From assembly GCA_903813345.2 (NCBI GenBank), contig CAIIXF020000007.1, positions 20,693,564 through 20,757,563 on the forward strand: 64,000 nucleotides of DNA, read 5' to 3'. Below the pieces are notes generated by a model, which made no database searches, was not told where the DNA came from, and was given only the letters and a program-made list of their open reading frames with translations. Every line of letters starts with the position of its first letter. Position 1 is the stretch's first letter. The stretch is from Owenia fusiformis (Eukaryota; Annelida; Polychaeta; Sabellida; Oweniidae). Shown piece after piece: positions 30,413-42,732 of this stretch. The position numbers and the translations under genes were made by a program.

Positions 30413-31846
30413 TTAAGTCTGCAAGACAGTTTTTAATTGATCCACTCTTGTATATATTTAACTTATCTTTTAAATCTGGTATTTTCCCAGACGCCCTCAA
30501 ATTGGCCAGAGTAACACCTGTATTTAAAAAAGGTGTCACTACAAATCCTTCGAACTATAGACCAATTTCAGTTTTATCTGTATTTTCTAAATTGTTAGAA
30601 AAGCTCATGCACGCCAAACTCACTGGTTTTTTAGAACGTTTTGAAATTATTTTTACTTATCAATTTGGATTTCAGAAATTCAACTCTACCTACATGGCCA
30701 TTTTATATTTCATTGAACAAATTCGAAAATCAACTGATTTGGGGAAAACGAGCATTGGCATAACATTAGATTTTTCCAAGGCCTTTGACACAATTAATCA
30801 TGACATTTTGATACAAAAACTTGAATATTATGGCATCAGAGGAATAGCTAAGTCCTGGTTTGAAAGTTATTTAAAAGACCGCAAACAATATGTCACCATT
30901 AACAATTATGAATCTAAACAATCATCTCTAAATTGTGGTGTTCCGCAGGGCTCGGTACTTGGACCACTATTATTTATTCTTTACATAAATGATCTGCCTT
31001 TTGTTACCCCTAATCTAAAATTTATTATGTTTGCTGATGACACCAATCTTCTTGATAGTGATTATGATTTAAATGAACTTATGACTAGAACTAATGCAAA
31101 CTTGAATTCAATAGATGACTGGATAAAAGCAAACAAACTTTCACTTAATATTGGCAAAACCAATGCTATTCTATTTGGACCCCAAAAAAATCAAACAAAT
31201 CTGAATCTTAAAATACGCAATGAGAACATAAATTTCCGGGAAAAAATTGACTTTCTTGGAATTATTATTGATAAAAACTTGAAATTTAAAGAGCACATAA
31301 AATCTGTTGAAACAAAGATTTCTCGCGTCATTGGCTTCTCTTTATCACATTAAACATCTACTTCAAATAGACAGTTTCAAAACAATTTACTACTCATTGA
31401 TACACTCTCAATTAAATTATTGCAACATAATCTGGGGTAACACATTTAAATCATTTTATGATCGTCTACATAAACTGCAGAAACAATTCTTAAGGCTAGC
31501 TTTAAATAAGGATAGACTTTCTCACTCCGCTCCCCTATTTAAAGATCTTAGAATATTAAATATTTTTGATGTCAACAGATATTGTACTGGTCAGTTCATG
31601 TACAAAATCTTTAATAAGCACCCCAGTCTTCCAAAAAATCTATTTCAAGACTTGTTTGATATCAACATTAATATTCATCATCATTACACAAGACAATTGC
31701 ATTATTTTCATATCCCTAAATGCTCTAAACTTTCCCTTCGCTATCTGGGTCCTAATCTTTGGAATGCTCTACCACATGATATTAAAAAATGCTCCACTCT
31801 AAATATTTTCAAATCTTCATATAAAAAACTACTCATCTATCGATAA
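30413..31846 (+). pseudogene. CR1/Jockey-type LINE, reverse transcriptase part
   Basis: Continues the LINE at 28690. RT motifs are visible in order: ARVTPVFKKG, NYRPISVLSVFSKLLEKLM, LDFSKAFDTINHDIL, GVPQGSVLGPLLFILYINDL and the catalytic FADDTNLL. One frameshift near 31335-31350 moves the thumb and C-terminal part (HSQLNYCNIIWGN, LHKLQKQFLRLA) into another frame, ending at 31846. The palm motifs look intact, but the truncated front, insertion and frameshift make this copy inactive. Confidence 0.92.
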
Positions 31847-32127
31847 TGTATAATACCAATATCATACTATACTGTTGATTTTATTCTGGTACCCGATTTT
31901 TGTAACATTTTTACATTGTACATCCTTAGATTAATTGTTAATACCATTTTTATATACCTACATGTAACATAATATAAGTGTTTTCTTTTATATGTAGTCT
32001 AGTTGTCATTTTAATGATTTCTGTTAAACCGCAACATATACCCACTAGGGTGTCTAGCGGCTTGTTTTTATAGTGTATATTATATAAGAATTATGAAATA
32101 AATAATTGAATTGAATTGAATTGAAGT
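31847..32127 (+). mobile_element. LINE 3' untranslated region with TTGAA tail
   Basis: The LINE 3' region ends with AATAAATAATTG and about four copies of TTGAA at 32108-32127 instead of poly(A), as is usual for CR1-group LINEs. This places the element end at about 32127. Confidence 0.75.
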
Positions 32128-32129
32128 GG

Positions 32130-33040
32130 GTGTTTATGTGTATGTTTGTATATATTTATTTCCAGCATATATGAACTAATAAGTAAGTAACTGGAAAAGA
32201 TAGATATTTACAAACAAACAATCCCAGTTTGTTTATGGATGCCAGGCTACAGCATTGGCACCTTCAATCTTAGATGTACCTTACATTTCCGATTACATTG
32301 ATGCAATATTACACTTCAATTATATTGATACAAGATATTATAATGTATCTTCCTTATAATTCATAGATATCATATGAAATAATAAGATATTATAGAAAAT
32401 CGATAATCATTTTATGTTCCTTAATAATATACCAATATTCAATTTTTTAAAAATATGTTTCCCAAGAATTTTCTTTTATTGTCTTGCGCATTTTTGATAA
32501 CCCCAATATTGGGAATGATGTTCCTCTGTTCATTCTATGATTCAGATCTGTTAATGATGAAATCTAAAGAAAAGTTCAAGCCCAGGATATTTAGTACACA
32601 TTAAGGTAGTTTGATAAATATTTTTAATAGAATGAGACCACATTCATGAAGTTTCTCCCTAATGTTAACACTAATTGGATAATTATTTTTGATAAAAAAA
32701 CATGCACAAGCAGGTTGTAAGGTTAGATGTTATGGTCAGATTTAGTTAAAAATAATAGCATATTTTTAAGAAATTCCATGGCCACACTTGATACTTTATG
32801 AACAGGATAATGGGACCATCCTGATGCACATTATCTTCATTGCAGAGGCCTTGTAACCCCCTGGCCAAAAATTCATTCAAAATGATATAATTGTTTAATT
32901 TGTTTCTGAGCACTTTTCAAGGGATTTTGCCTATCTATGGGCCAAAGCTGTCAAAAGTGACCCCCCCCCCCCCTTTAAGAAGTTGGCTACGGATGTGTTG
33001 GATCACCTGTACACCGAGGGGTTCACTGTGTACAAAATTA
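32130..33040. other. Intergenic AT-rich DNA
   Basis: I see no supported exon. At 32960-32974 there is a poly-C tract next to a dispersed repeat of the same type as those at 12770 and 49745. Confidence 0.4.
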
Positions 33041-33044
33041 GATG

Positions 33045-33475
33045 GTGGTCCTAGGCTGAAACCTCAGATATCAATATACTCCTATACCAATCTGTCAAAT
33101 TTCCATGTGTTCCCATACCAACCAAAATAATGCCTTAAAGCCATTAAAATATGTCTTAAGACCAATACCATACCAAATGTCCAAATATAGGATTAATAAT
33201 ATACCAAATGTCCAAATATAGGACCAATGCCATTCCAAATGCTCAAATATAGGACTTAAGCCATACCAAAAGTCTTGTGAGACATTTAACCACAACCATT
33301 CTCATATCAGAAAGTGGAAAAATTCAACCATTACCATACCTCAAAAGTCAGAATTTTTGGGGCATTCTCATACCAGATCCTAAAATTTGGTTCTATTGCC
33401 ATACCAAATTGCAAAAAAAGGTACCCCACATGCGCCGAGGATACCCATCAAGGTTTATATACAGTGAACCCCATG
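33045..33475. repeat. Dispersed repeat of CCAAATGTCCAAATATAGGA units
   Basis: Internally repetitive (ATACCA, CCAAATATAGGACC every 35-45 bp). It matches 57320-57575, with the same start (CCTCAGATATCAATAT) and the same end (TATATACAGTGAACC). Confidence 0.8.
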
Positions 33476-33479
33476 GGCC

Positions 33480-34730
33480 TGTAAACAAACATATCATAAC
33501 ATACTGTGCAGTCTAGTGTCAGCTTTTTGATGCGTCATTGTTTTGACATTGAGAAGATTGTTCTTATCTCTAGTGATGTTGTCAGTAAAGTACAAATTAT
33601 GCAATACAACCTGAAGTACTTAACCCCCCATTTAGACTAATTTGTGACCTGTCATCAATACTGTCATCATGACATGAACATTGCTTAAAATAGTAAAAAG
33701 TAATTTAATTGCAATTTAGATTTTTGACATCTTCCCTTTTATAATACACTGTAGATGTGGTGCATGCTGGGTAGGTATGTATTGGCCAATGGCTTTGTAG
33801 ATATCTTCATATCATTTTATACATATACTGTATAAGTTAGGACAAACAAAAGTCACTTGAACCAGAATCTGCAGATTAATGGTAATGTAGTATCTTTGTA
33901 TCTTTGCAGTGCCATATAATTAAATCACTTAATATGTTTCTATGATTTTTGTGTATTTGGAAGAAGAGTAAAAGCATTTTACTGCACTAATTGAGATATA
34001 GGCTTCGCATTGGTGTAAATTAGCCTATTGCTTATGAATTGATAAATGACATGACAACCAAAGTTTTATTTTAAATAAGTTTACAAGCTGGCAAACAAAT
34101 AGTCTGTCAAAAACAACTTTTTGTATTAAAAGATAAGTTTCACTTATGATGTGCACATTTTGATAACATTAGGGAAGAGCAAATGTATGATAAAGCCAAA
34201 GTGGGTTAAACTTTTCCTCAACCTTTACAACTTCACTATTTGATGAGATATCAAAAATCTCCTTGGAGATAATATACAAATATTTAATTATATTGAGTTG
34301 AATACCTGTGCATCTACCTAGGCCATCTGGCTTTGGGAATATCATATTGGGAAAGTGTCACAGGTATTCACTGAAATAGAATTAAATATTTGTTTTATTA
34401 TTCACTGTTATATTCTTCACAAATTATTGATGTCTAATTGATCATAACAATGTACTCCTGGGGCTATATAAAATTGAAATTACATGGAACTAGGTCGTGA
34501 CTGTGACTGAAGTAAGAAATACGACTGTGAAATAATAATATAATTTATTTGAGATTATAAAAAATATAATGGGATATTATAGATTTACATGCATGTTGTT
34601 TGGATATTTTCTTGTCTTCATAAATATGATTCAGCCTTTAAACCTTGTTTTAAGAGTGTTTAAATTTGTTATCTTTCTTATTTATTTGTAATTTGTGAAC
34701 TTGTTATCTTGTCTTCATAAATTACATTCA
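33480..34730. other. Intergenic AT-rich DNA, nothing recognised
   Basis: No exon, RNA gene or repeat boundary could be supported here by eye. Confidence 0.4.
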
Positions 34731-34733
34731 CAG

Positions 34734-35745
34734 GCCCGGTGATCGTGAAAATGGGACGGAGGGGGGAGCAGGCAATTTCCGCTAGAAAATTCAACAAATC
34801 TGGTAAAATTATTTTTCAAGACAGAGTTTACGATTTAATTGCAAATTGAATAAGCGCACGGTATGATAAAATATGTTAGGTATTCTAGGATTATTTTTCA
34901 ACCGATACTCTTTTAAGATATAAGATCTATTAAAAAAGGCGCAACGCAACCAACGTGCAAAAGTCAAAGTTTTTGCTATAAATCAAGCAACAATGGACTA
35001 CACGACCTGTAATAAATACTTGTAAGTGATGTTATCATAACTAAATTAATGTCATTGCTGAATTTATAAAATAAGTTTCCATACGTAAAATAAAAAATAA
35101 TCGAAAATAATTAAAATGGGACGGAGGGGGGGAGGGGACGGAGGGGGGGAGTAATAATTCTATAAAGTGAAGCAACTTCACACGAATTCTTGTATTTGAA
35201 AAATGAACTCATTAACTTAGTAAGAAACTGGATGATATACCCCTGGAGACTGAAAAATGGGGACATTTGGAGTGAAAGGACTTAAAGTCGCGAAACATCT
35301 CTAATCATGTCTTATATACATATTGCTCCCCCCCTCCGTCCCCTCCCCCCTCCGTCCCAAATTCATTATTTTCGATTATTTTTTATTTCACATATGGAAA
35401 CTTATTTTATAAATTCAGCAATGGCATTAATTTAGTTATGATAACATCACTTACAAGTATTTATTACAGGTCGTCCAGACCATCGTTGCTTAATTTATAG
35501 CAAAAACGTTGATTTGTGCCTGTTGATGGCCTTGCGCCTTTTTTAATAGATCTCATACCTTAGATGCGTATCGTTTCAGAAAAAATCCCAGAAAACCTAA
35601 CATATTCTACCATACCGTGCGCCTATCCATTTAGCAATTCAATAGTAAACTTTTTTCTTGAAAAAATAAATCTTCCAGATTTGTTGAATTTCCTAGCAGA
35701 AATTGCCTGCTCCCCCCCTCCGTCCCATATTCACGATCACTGGGC
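34734..35745. mobile_element. 1-kb palindromic (foldback) element with G-rich blocks
   Basis: The left arm 34734-35158 and right arm 35322-35745 are inverted copies of about 425 bp around a 165-bp spacer. Ends read GCCCGGTGATCGTGAA and, reversed, GCCCAGTGATCGTGAA. GGGACGGAGGGGGG occurs at both outer ends and, doubled, at both inner ends. Frames within it are by-products. The class is unknown. Confidence 0.9.
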
Positions 35746-35749
35746 GTGA

Positions 35750-37390
35750 TTCATTCAAAATTGCACAACATTTTTCAACAGTCCTCTCATAATCGTCATT
35801 GAGTCAAATGTTTGTAATATTGCCAAAAGGCTTTTAAAAATAAACAGTAATTTACATCTGCCTACCACTTTAAATATACAGGTAATTGTTGTAAGTAAGT
35901 AAGTATGTTTTTTTGAAGACATGCTTGATCTTGTGATCTTTGTGATATATCAGCAATAAATTTTTTAAGTTTTAGAAACTATCAACAAAATTGATTGAAT
36001 ATGAAACGACTCTTCGAAATGAAACATTAGCAATTTGCGCATTGGTTGTCTTTAGAAAAAGTCACAAACCAATGAATATTTTAATAATATACAATATATT
36101 TTAAAACATAATTACTAAACCACCAATGCTACATGGTATAGACTGAACCATAGTATGTACATATAATGTTGTGTGTGAACTTTCCAATTACTCTAACGCT
36201 GCAGAGATCAAATAGGAATATCTGTTATCACAATCAATAACCATCATTAATAGGGCTTCCTATTGATTTTTACACAAATAATTACCGCCACAACAAGAGT
36301 CACATACACTGCAATCGGCAAAGTATAATACAGGTATTTGTAACTGATCGCAGTGATAGCCTTCTGTATTTAAGTTCAAAGTAAATTGAAATTACTAATC
36401 GATGGTATATCTGCAGAATAGTCAACTGGATCATATAACCTTGTGGGGTATAGATTAATAACTTCTAAATTATCAAAGCTAAATAAGCAGATACATGTTC
36501 CAAATGATTGTGTCGGATACTGAATTTCAATAATAAAGATATATACCATCGTTTGAAGGTCCTTTATTTTTATAACAAAATTATTTCAATTCATTTGAAA
36601 ATTATTGGTTTTAACTGTATTTCCAGTTGGTTTGAACAGACACATCAAAACTACTGTGGGCAAAGGGAGAATCAGGACACGCCTTTTTACTTTAACATGT
36701 AAGTATCACCATACTGATTTTCTGCATATATAATTTAGTTAATACTTTTTGTTGGGACTGACTATATTTTAAACAAGATACTTTAAAGAGATCGGGTCTC
36801 CTAAAAACACAATTAGAGTAACCCCCTGATTTTTTTCGTGTTATTTCATGTAAAACAAGTTTGTTTATCAGCTTATCAATTCTGAGGCTTGAATTAATCC
36901 GTTAACAGTATCAATTCGATGATTGTTCCTAGCCATGAATTTCCACTTACATCAATAGAAATTAAAATTTAAATTTAAAAAGCCCGCTCAAATTTGTTCC
37001 AGTCTGATTGGCTTTTTCCTTCAGATTATTTTGGCTTAGTGAAGCCATATTTATTACTTCTAAGGAGTTACAATATAGATAAATCCCCAAAAAACATTTT
37101 ATTCTGTTTTCGACTTATTACGTTCAATTCTGACAGTTGGTTGTTCATTTGGTTGTCCTGTTGATATCCTCAATATATTGGTGATATAGTGCTTATGATT
37201 TGGTCTCAAGATATATCTAAGGTATGATGTTTTATGAGCAATTATATTGGGACATAACTGATTGTCCAGAATAAAAATCTGGACGACTCGATCTCTTTAA
37301 CCAGGTTATTTTGGAGCTATTTGATAAAAGGTGAATTTTTCATTTTAGAGACTCTGATAAAGTTTTATTTTTTTAGAGCAGCAAAGATGT
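35750..37390. other. Intergenic DNA with one exon-like island
   Basis: Mostly AT-rich with no gene I can name. The one notable item is the exon-like segment 36627-36698, listed separately. Confidence 0.4.
36627..36698 (+). other. Orphan exon-like segment, 72 bp
   Basis: A good acceptor (TAACTGTATTTCCAG) and a perfect donor (GTAAGTATC) flank 72 bp that is open in two frames. One frame reads WFEQTHQNYCGQRENQDTPF and on. The other is basic with no acidic residue (starts GLNRHIKTTVGKGRIRTRLF) and would join the 42714 exon of GUK1 in frame. I recognise no protein family. It could be a chance splice pair. Confidence 0.25.
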
Positions 37391-37394
37391 ACGG

Positions 37395-38512
37395 TTATTA
37401 TCCCACCGAACGAAGTTCCAGTGGGATATAGAAAAGCTGTCCATCCGATCACTCTCATCCATCCATGCATTCGTCCGTCCGTCCGTTGGTTTGTCCGGGC
37501 GATAACTCAAATACAGGTTGATGGATTTGATTCAAATTTTATAAGCTTCTGCCTTATGGGTATAGGACCTCTGCTTGAGAAGGAATTTTTAATATGGCCA
37601 CCATTATTCATAAAAAGATATATCTTGGATAACTCAAATACAAGTCAACAGATTTGATTCAAATTTTATATGCTTATGCCTAAAGACAAAGGAGCTTTGC
37701 TGAAGTGATTTTCAAGATGGCCACTGATTTTCAAGATGGCGGACATTTATCATAAAAAATGTAATGTTTGATAACTCAAGTACCCTTTGACGGATTTAGT
37801 TCAAATTTTATATGCTGATACTTAGGGACACAGAAGCTCTGGTCAAGAAGGAATTTTCAAGATGGCAGCTGAATTTCAAAATGGCCGCAATTATTCATAA
37901 CAGAACGTAATCTTTGTTAACTCAAAACCAGGTGATGGATTTGGTTCAAATTTTACATGCTGATGCCTAAAGACATGGGAGCTCCACTCAAAAAGTCATT
38001 TTAAAATGGCTACCAAATTTCAAAATGGCCATCATTTTTCATTAGAAAATATAAAATTTAATAACTCAAAACCAGTTGATGGATTTGGTTCAAATTTTAT
38101 ATGCTGATGACTAGAGACATGAGAACTCCACTCAAGAAGACATTTTCGAGATAGCTACCAAATTTCAAAATGGCCACCATTTTTCATAAAAAAAAGCAAT
38201 CTTTGATAACTCAAGTATTAGTGGATGGATTTTGTTCAAATTTTATATGCTGATTCCTTGAGCTAAAGGAGCCCTGTTTGGGAAGAAATTTCCAAATTGT
38301 TGCCTGAATTTCAAAATGGCTGCCATTTTTCTTAAAAAAACATAATCTTAGATAACTCAAATACTAGTTGATGGATTTGGTTCAAATTTTGTATGCTGAT
38401 ACCTAGGGACAAGGGAGCTCTGTTCAAGAAGAAATTTCCAATATGGTCGCCATTTATCAAAACAGTTTATATTCGGTGGGATTTCCTACTCCGTGGAGTT
38501 GCTGTTTTCTAG
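37395..38512 (+). mobile_element. Helentron-like element with seven ~143-bp internal repeats
   Basis: The 5' end TTATTATCCCACCGAACGAA and 3' end ATTCGGTGGGAT, hairpin ACTCCGTGGAGT and CTAG followed by T match the element at 29615-30412 in plan but not in exact end sequence. Internally GATAACTCAAATAC-type blocks recur at about 37500, 37629, 37771, 37917, 38060, 38206 and 38350. No protein is encoded. Confidence 0.75.
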
Positions 38513-38639
38513 TTCTACTTAATTTTGCGCTATTTAATTTGGCGAATTTGTCAAAATCGGAAATTTGGCGGAGATTTAGTTTGGCAAATTTAGCAGGTCA
38601 TTTTTCACTTTTTTTAACCCAGAATTAAAATAATTAAAA

Positions 38640-38900
38640 TGGCCGCTAAATTAAGTAGAATATAAGTATATGAAATGAGCTATTGTAGTGGCCCCCTTGT
38701 CTGTACATCTGTCTGTTTTATTGGCCAGAATATCAATTTTTATATGTTAAGAATCCAAAAGCATTGCATTGATTGGCTTAATTACAGGCAGCTAAGAGCA
38801 TAAGTTAACAAGAATGTCTAAAATGTACTTTCGCCATGTGGGCCCAGTACCCATGGTACTACTTTTATTTGCTACTCTGTAGAGTTGCCATTTTCTCATT
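38640..38900 (+). repeat. Decayed relative of the Helentron-like elements
   Basis: TCTGTACATCTGTCTG near 38700 and a 3'-end-like GCTACTCTGTAGAGTTGCC near 38870 recall the two better copies. Ends are degraded. Confidence 0.45.
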
Positions 38901-41900
38901 GAAAATTTAGAAGCAATTTATATTATTAAACTCTATGCAGACTGTTCTTTACAAAAAGAAATGGTGCGGATATGATGTGCGCACGGTGCAGATATTTGCG
39001 CTCATTTCTGAATTTGAATTTGTAATATTTCCCAAACTAAGGCATGTTAGGTACTCAATTATATTCATACATGTATACAGGATCCCTAATAAAAAGGAAA
39101 TTGTTTAATTATGTGTTTACTTCATTCTATAGCGACATATCAAGCAATAATACTCTCTCCATTTAAGAACTACATAACTACAACTACAAAATTATTTATA
39201 TAAAGCATCATCGGTGCAAAAATGTAGACGCGATGCCTAAAAAGTAGATACCTACCATTCTCATTGACGATGTAACGGGCATGATGCTCTCCCCTCTGCG
39301 CCCTTTCTGTGACTTGATACTTAAAAGAATCCTAAATTAGATGATTATTTTCTGAGTGATTTTAAAGTGAACTATCAGATAAATGAAGAAAGCCTAACAA
39401 TATTCAGAATGTGATAATTAATAGTCACCTTGGTAACAAATTATTGTTATCATGCAATACATGATTCATGCAATTGACAGGTTATTACTTGCAGTATACT
39501 TTATGTTATATGATTTTTCCAGTAAATTCTGTTATATATACATGTAATAAGAAAAGGCACTAGATATTGCATATAGTATAGCTGTTTGGTTATCTTGTTT
39601 GATAATATTACTGTTCGAGATCTGTAGATTGCTGATGAAGATACACATATTGAGGACCTCTGTTTCTTATACTTACATTGTGGATAAATACAAGCCGTAA
39701 TAGTATTCAATCATAATTTTCCAAATGGATTAGGACAAAAACAAAGATTATGTGTCAACTCAAGATATGTAATTTCTTGTGACGTAAAAGATGATGGAGT
39801 ATTTAGAAGTTGGAATAAAGAGAAGTACAAATTGAAAATCCCAATAAATTAATTCGGGAAAACCTGCTCTAAAATCATGGCGTATCACAACTTTCTCTGC
39901 TTTAGATATCGTACTAAAAGTAAGCATAGAAGTCTAATATATTGTGATTTATTGTGTTTTATCTGATGAATCCTTTTAGTGGATCAATTACAGCCATTAC
40001 TTAGTTGTATCCACTATGGCACGAAATCTACTATTATAACAGTACCTAAATACTGATGGATGTAGTTTTTTTAACACATATTTGTAACAAGATAATCCAG
40101 TGAAAAAATCACTGAAAAACTACAAAGACCCGAAGTTAGGTATAAGGGGCGGAAAAGATGGAGTGATAGTGAAATGTTGCTTTTAGTGGAATCTATTAAG
40201 TAAATGGTTATATTGTCACAGAAGTATGTAGCGCCACTTATACTATTAGGCTATTGGTATACTGTTCTGGATGGGGTAGGGTGACTTACAAGTAAGGAAC
40301 TCTATTGTTATTTTTGTAAATGACTTTTTTACCAAGAACAATATAGATAGCGCTTCGTGCTCTTTTACGTTATGTTACATTTTGCAAGGAGTTTTAAATC
40401 AGATTTTCAAACTGTGAACACAATTTCTATATCTGTTTTTTTTGTGTTTTGATGCAGTATTGCATTACCAAGAAAAAGTTTAAATATACGAATAAACTCT
40501 TACAAACTTCATTATGTCACCATCTCTACACGGTGACATAAAACAATCATGTAACTTAAGCACATATTTCAGTATATTGTGGCGTCTTATAGCCCAAAAA
40601 TATACAACAAATCTCAAAAAGTCTAATTAAATCCCTGGTGAATGACATCTGGACCCTGATTGAAACTCATTGGATCTTGTCGTGACATCATTTGGACTCT
40701 GTGGAAAGTTCTCATCCTTCTTGGCCTTTGTTATTATTACCGTGCCCTGGAAATATGAGATAAAAGCATATCTTATATGTGTGGCCTTAGTCAATACATT
40801 TCCTGTCTGTCTTTGTACAACATTTATACCTTTGAATGAAGATATTTCATGTATTCATACAGTTCATACTAATAGTTTTTTAAATACAATATTATTGTAT
40901 TAGTACTTCTTGCAACATAAACCGCGGCTTGGAAGGGTCGAAACACTCTTATTACTTTGTCATAAATAGAAAATAAAACAGAAACCACTAGCAAAAAGAA
41001 ATAAACCAGTTTTAAGTTTAAGACCTACAAATTACATTTCCTCCGTTTTTAAAGTAGCACGTTCACAGAACGCAAACGGTAATGTATAGATTTACGTTTG
41101 TGGTTCATGTAATAAAAATGGTATTGCTTTACCTCTCTATTGTTACAAAATATACATTAGCTTTTAGTCTTTTGATCTCTTGATTTGATACATACCTTGA
41201 CACTGCCTTAGCATGTACACTTCTACAGTAAACATTTTTATTGTCTACTGAGCCCAAGTTTTGCTGATTTCACACCTGATTTGTAATATATGTCTTTGTT
41301 GACATAACTTTTATAATTGTTTGCGTTATTTGTTGTTGCACTTGTTGTTGGTGTGCGTGGTCGTATGCATAGGATCTTGTTGTTGTTGGCGTTCTTGTTC
41401 TGAAAAAGAAATGAATTGGGGCAGTCTATATTCTTTTGAGTTCCGACCTTGACCTTCCAGTTTAAAAAACTATCGTTCACTTCTTATGTAGATGGTAATA
41501 GCCAGTCTCGTGACATAAGTCTGGCGGGAGGCATCTAAGGTTCAATGTCGACGGATAAGCCTATAAAACTAAATAAATCTAGAAGGAGGGGGGGGGTCAA
41601 AGCCATTTCAGTTTGCTATCAGACAAATTTTAACATTTCAATTTTTGTGCAATTTTGATTCGGATCAGAATTTCTTTGAATGGTTTTAAAATAAAGAGTT
41701 TACTTGATGTTTTCTGCAAATGCTGTTTACTGTTGTTGTCACATGTTTTAAGAATTCTACATTGTAGCCTACATACGTTATGGTAATATCCCAATGAAAA
41801 TCCAAAATCCACGAAAGTCCACACGCGAAAAGTCCGCGATGATCACGTTTTTGGGGGGAGCGGGTCAAACTCAAAACTAGATTAATTTAGCTTCCTATCA

Positions 41901-42210
41901 GACATTGAACTTTTGATACTTCTCCTTGCGACCAGCATAGCATCATATTAACCATTTACAGAACATTAAATACATCAGTGTTGACTATTTCAGATTTGAA
42001 CCATCTGAAAATCTCGTTGAACCATGAGTAACTAAATTTCTTCAAGTTCATAAATTGATTTTGCGCCACTTCTGGCTCGAATAATGATTCAGTAAAATAA
42101 GAAGTTACAATTCTATTCATTTCTACAATCAAGTTGAAGTGAAATTCGATTATAAATACTGAAAACCAGGCTTTAAATGACAGAAATGTTAAAATACGCT
42201 TACCCGTTCA
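38901..42210. other. Intergenic DNA upstream of GUK1
   Basis: AT-rich sequence. Small open frames (for example 40670-40903 and 41238-41480) have no domain signal, no credible start and no conserved splice context. No RNA gene was recognised. Confidence 0.4.
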
Positions 42211-42219
42211 GACAAAATT

Positions 42220-42430
42220 GAGAGCAATGGCGGACAATGCGTTCTACGTCACATGACGACATTACTTGGAAACACAATCGATCCGTAATCGCGTCATGTG
42301 ACGACTTAGTAGTTCCCTTGACACTTTGCCATATAAGGTAATAAAGGCGGTCTTTAGGTCACGTGACCGATCCACTGGTCCATGTCCGGAATAAGGTACA
42401 AAGAACCGCACTTCGTGGGGGGTCTTTGTA
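42220..42430 (+). promoter_or_regulatory. Putative GUK1 promoter with palindromic E-box/CRE-like sites
   Basis: CGTCACATGACG (42248) and its reverse complement CGTCATGTGACG (42292) are 32 bp apart, and a perfect GGTCACGTGACC lies at 42357-42368. A YY1-like AATGGCGGAC is at about 42226. The segment is richer in CpG than its surroundings and lies 300-500 bp upstream of the first GUK1 coding exon. That exon starts at a splice acceptor (42714), so a 5' exon is expected here. Confidence 0.5.
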
Positions 42431-42732
42431 AAAATAGAGGCAATATTTTCAAGAAAAATACGGCCTGCAATGATTTAAAGTTTGAAAGCATATGTTGACC
42501 AGGAACTTAGAATATTATGGTTCTATAAGATTTATTTTTTGTACCACAGTATTTCAGATAATGAAAAGTGGTTTTGCCACCTCATCCAGCTAAATGAAAC
42601 CATTTAGCCTGCAGAATGTGTACTAGTAATGGAATTTAGCACAAAAATATATGGAATGTCTTATATGAGTTTATATTATTAAATCAGTATACATTAATGT
42701 GTTGTAACATTTTAGTCCAGCCGCTGAAAGTC

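Noticed and set aside
35564-35749. Short frame in the right arm of the 1-kb palindrome
   Set aside because: It lies entirely within the inverted repeat and has no domain signal.
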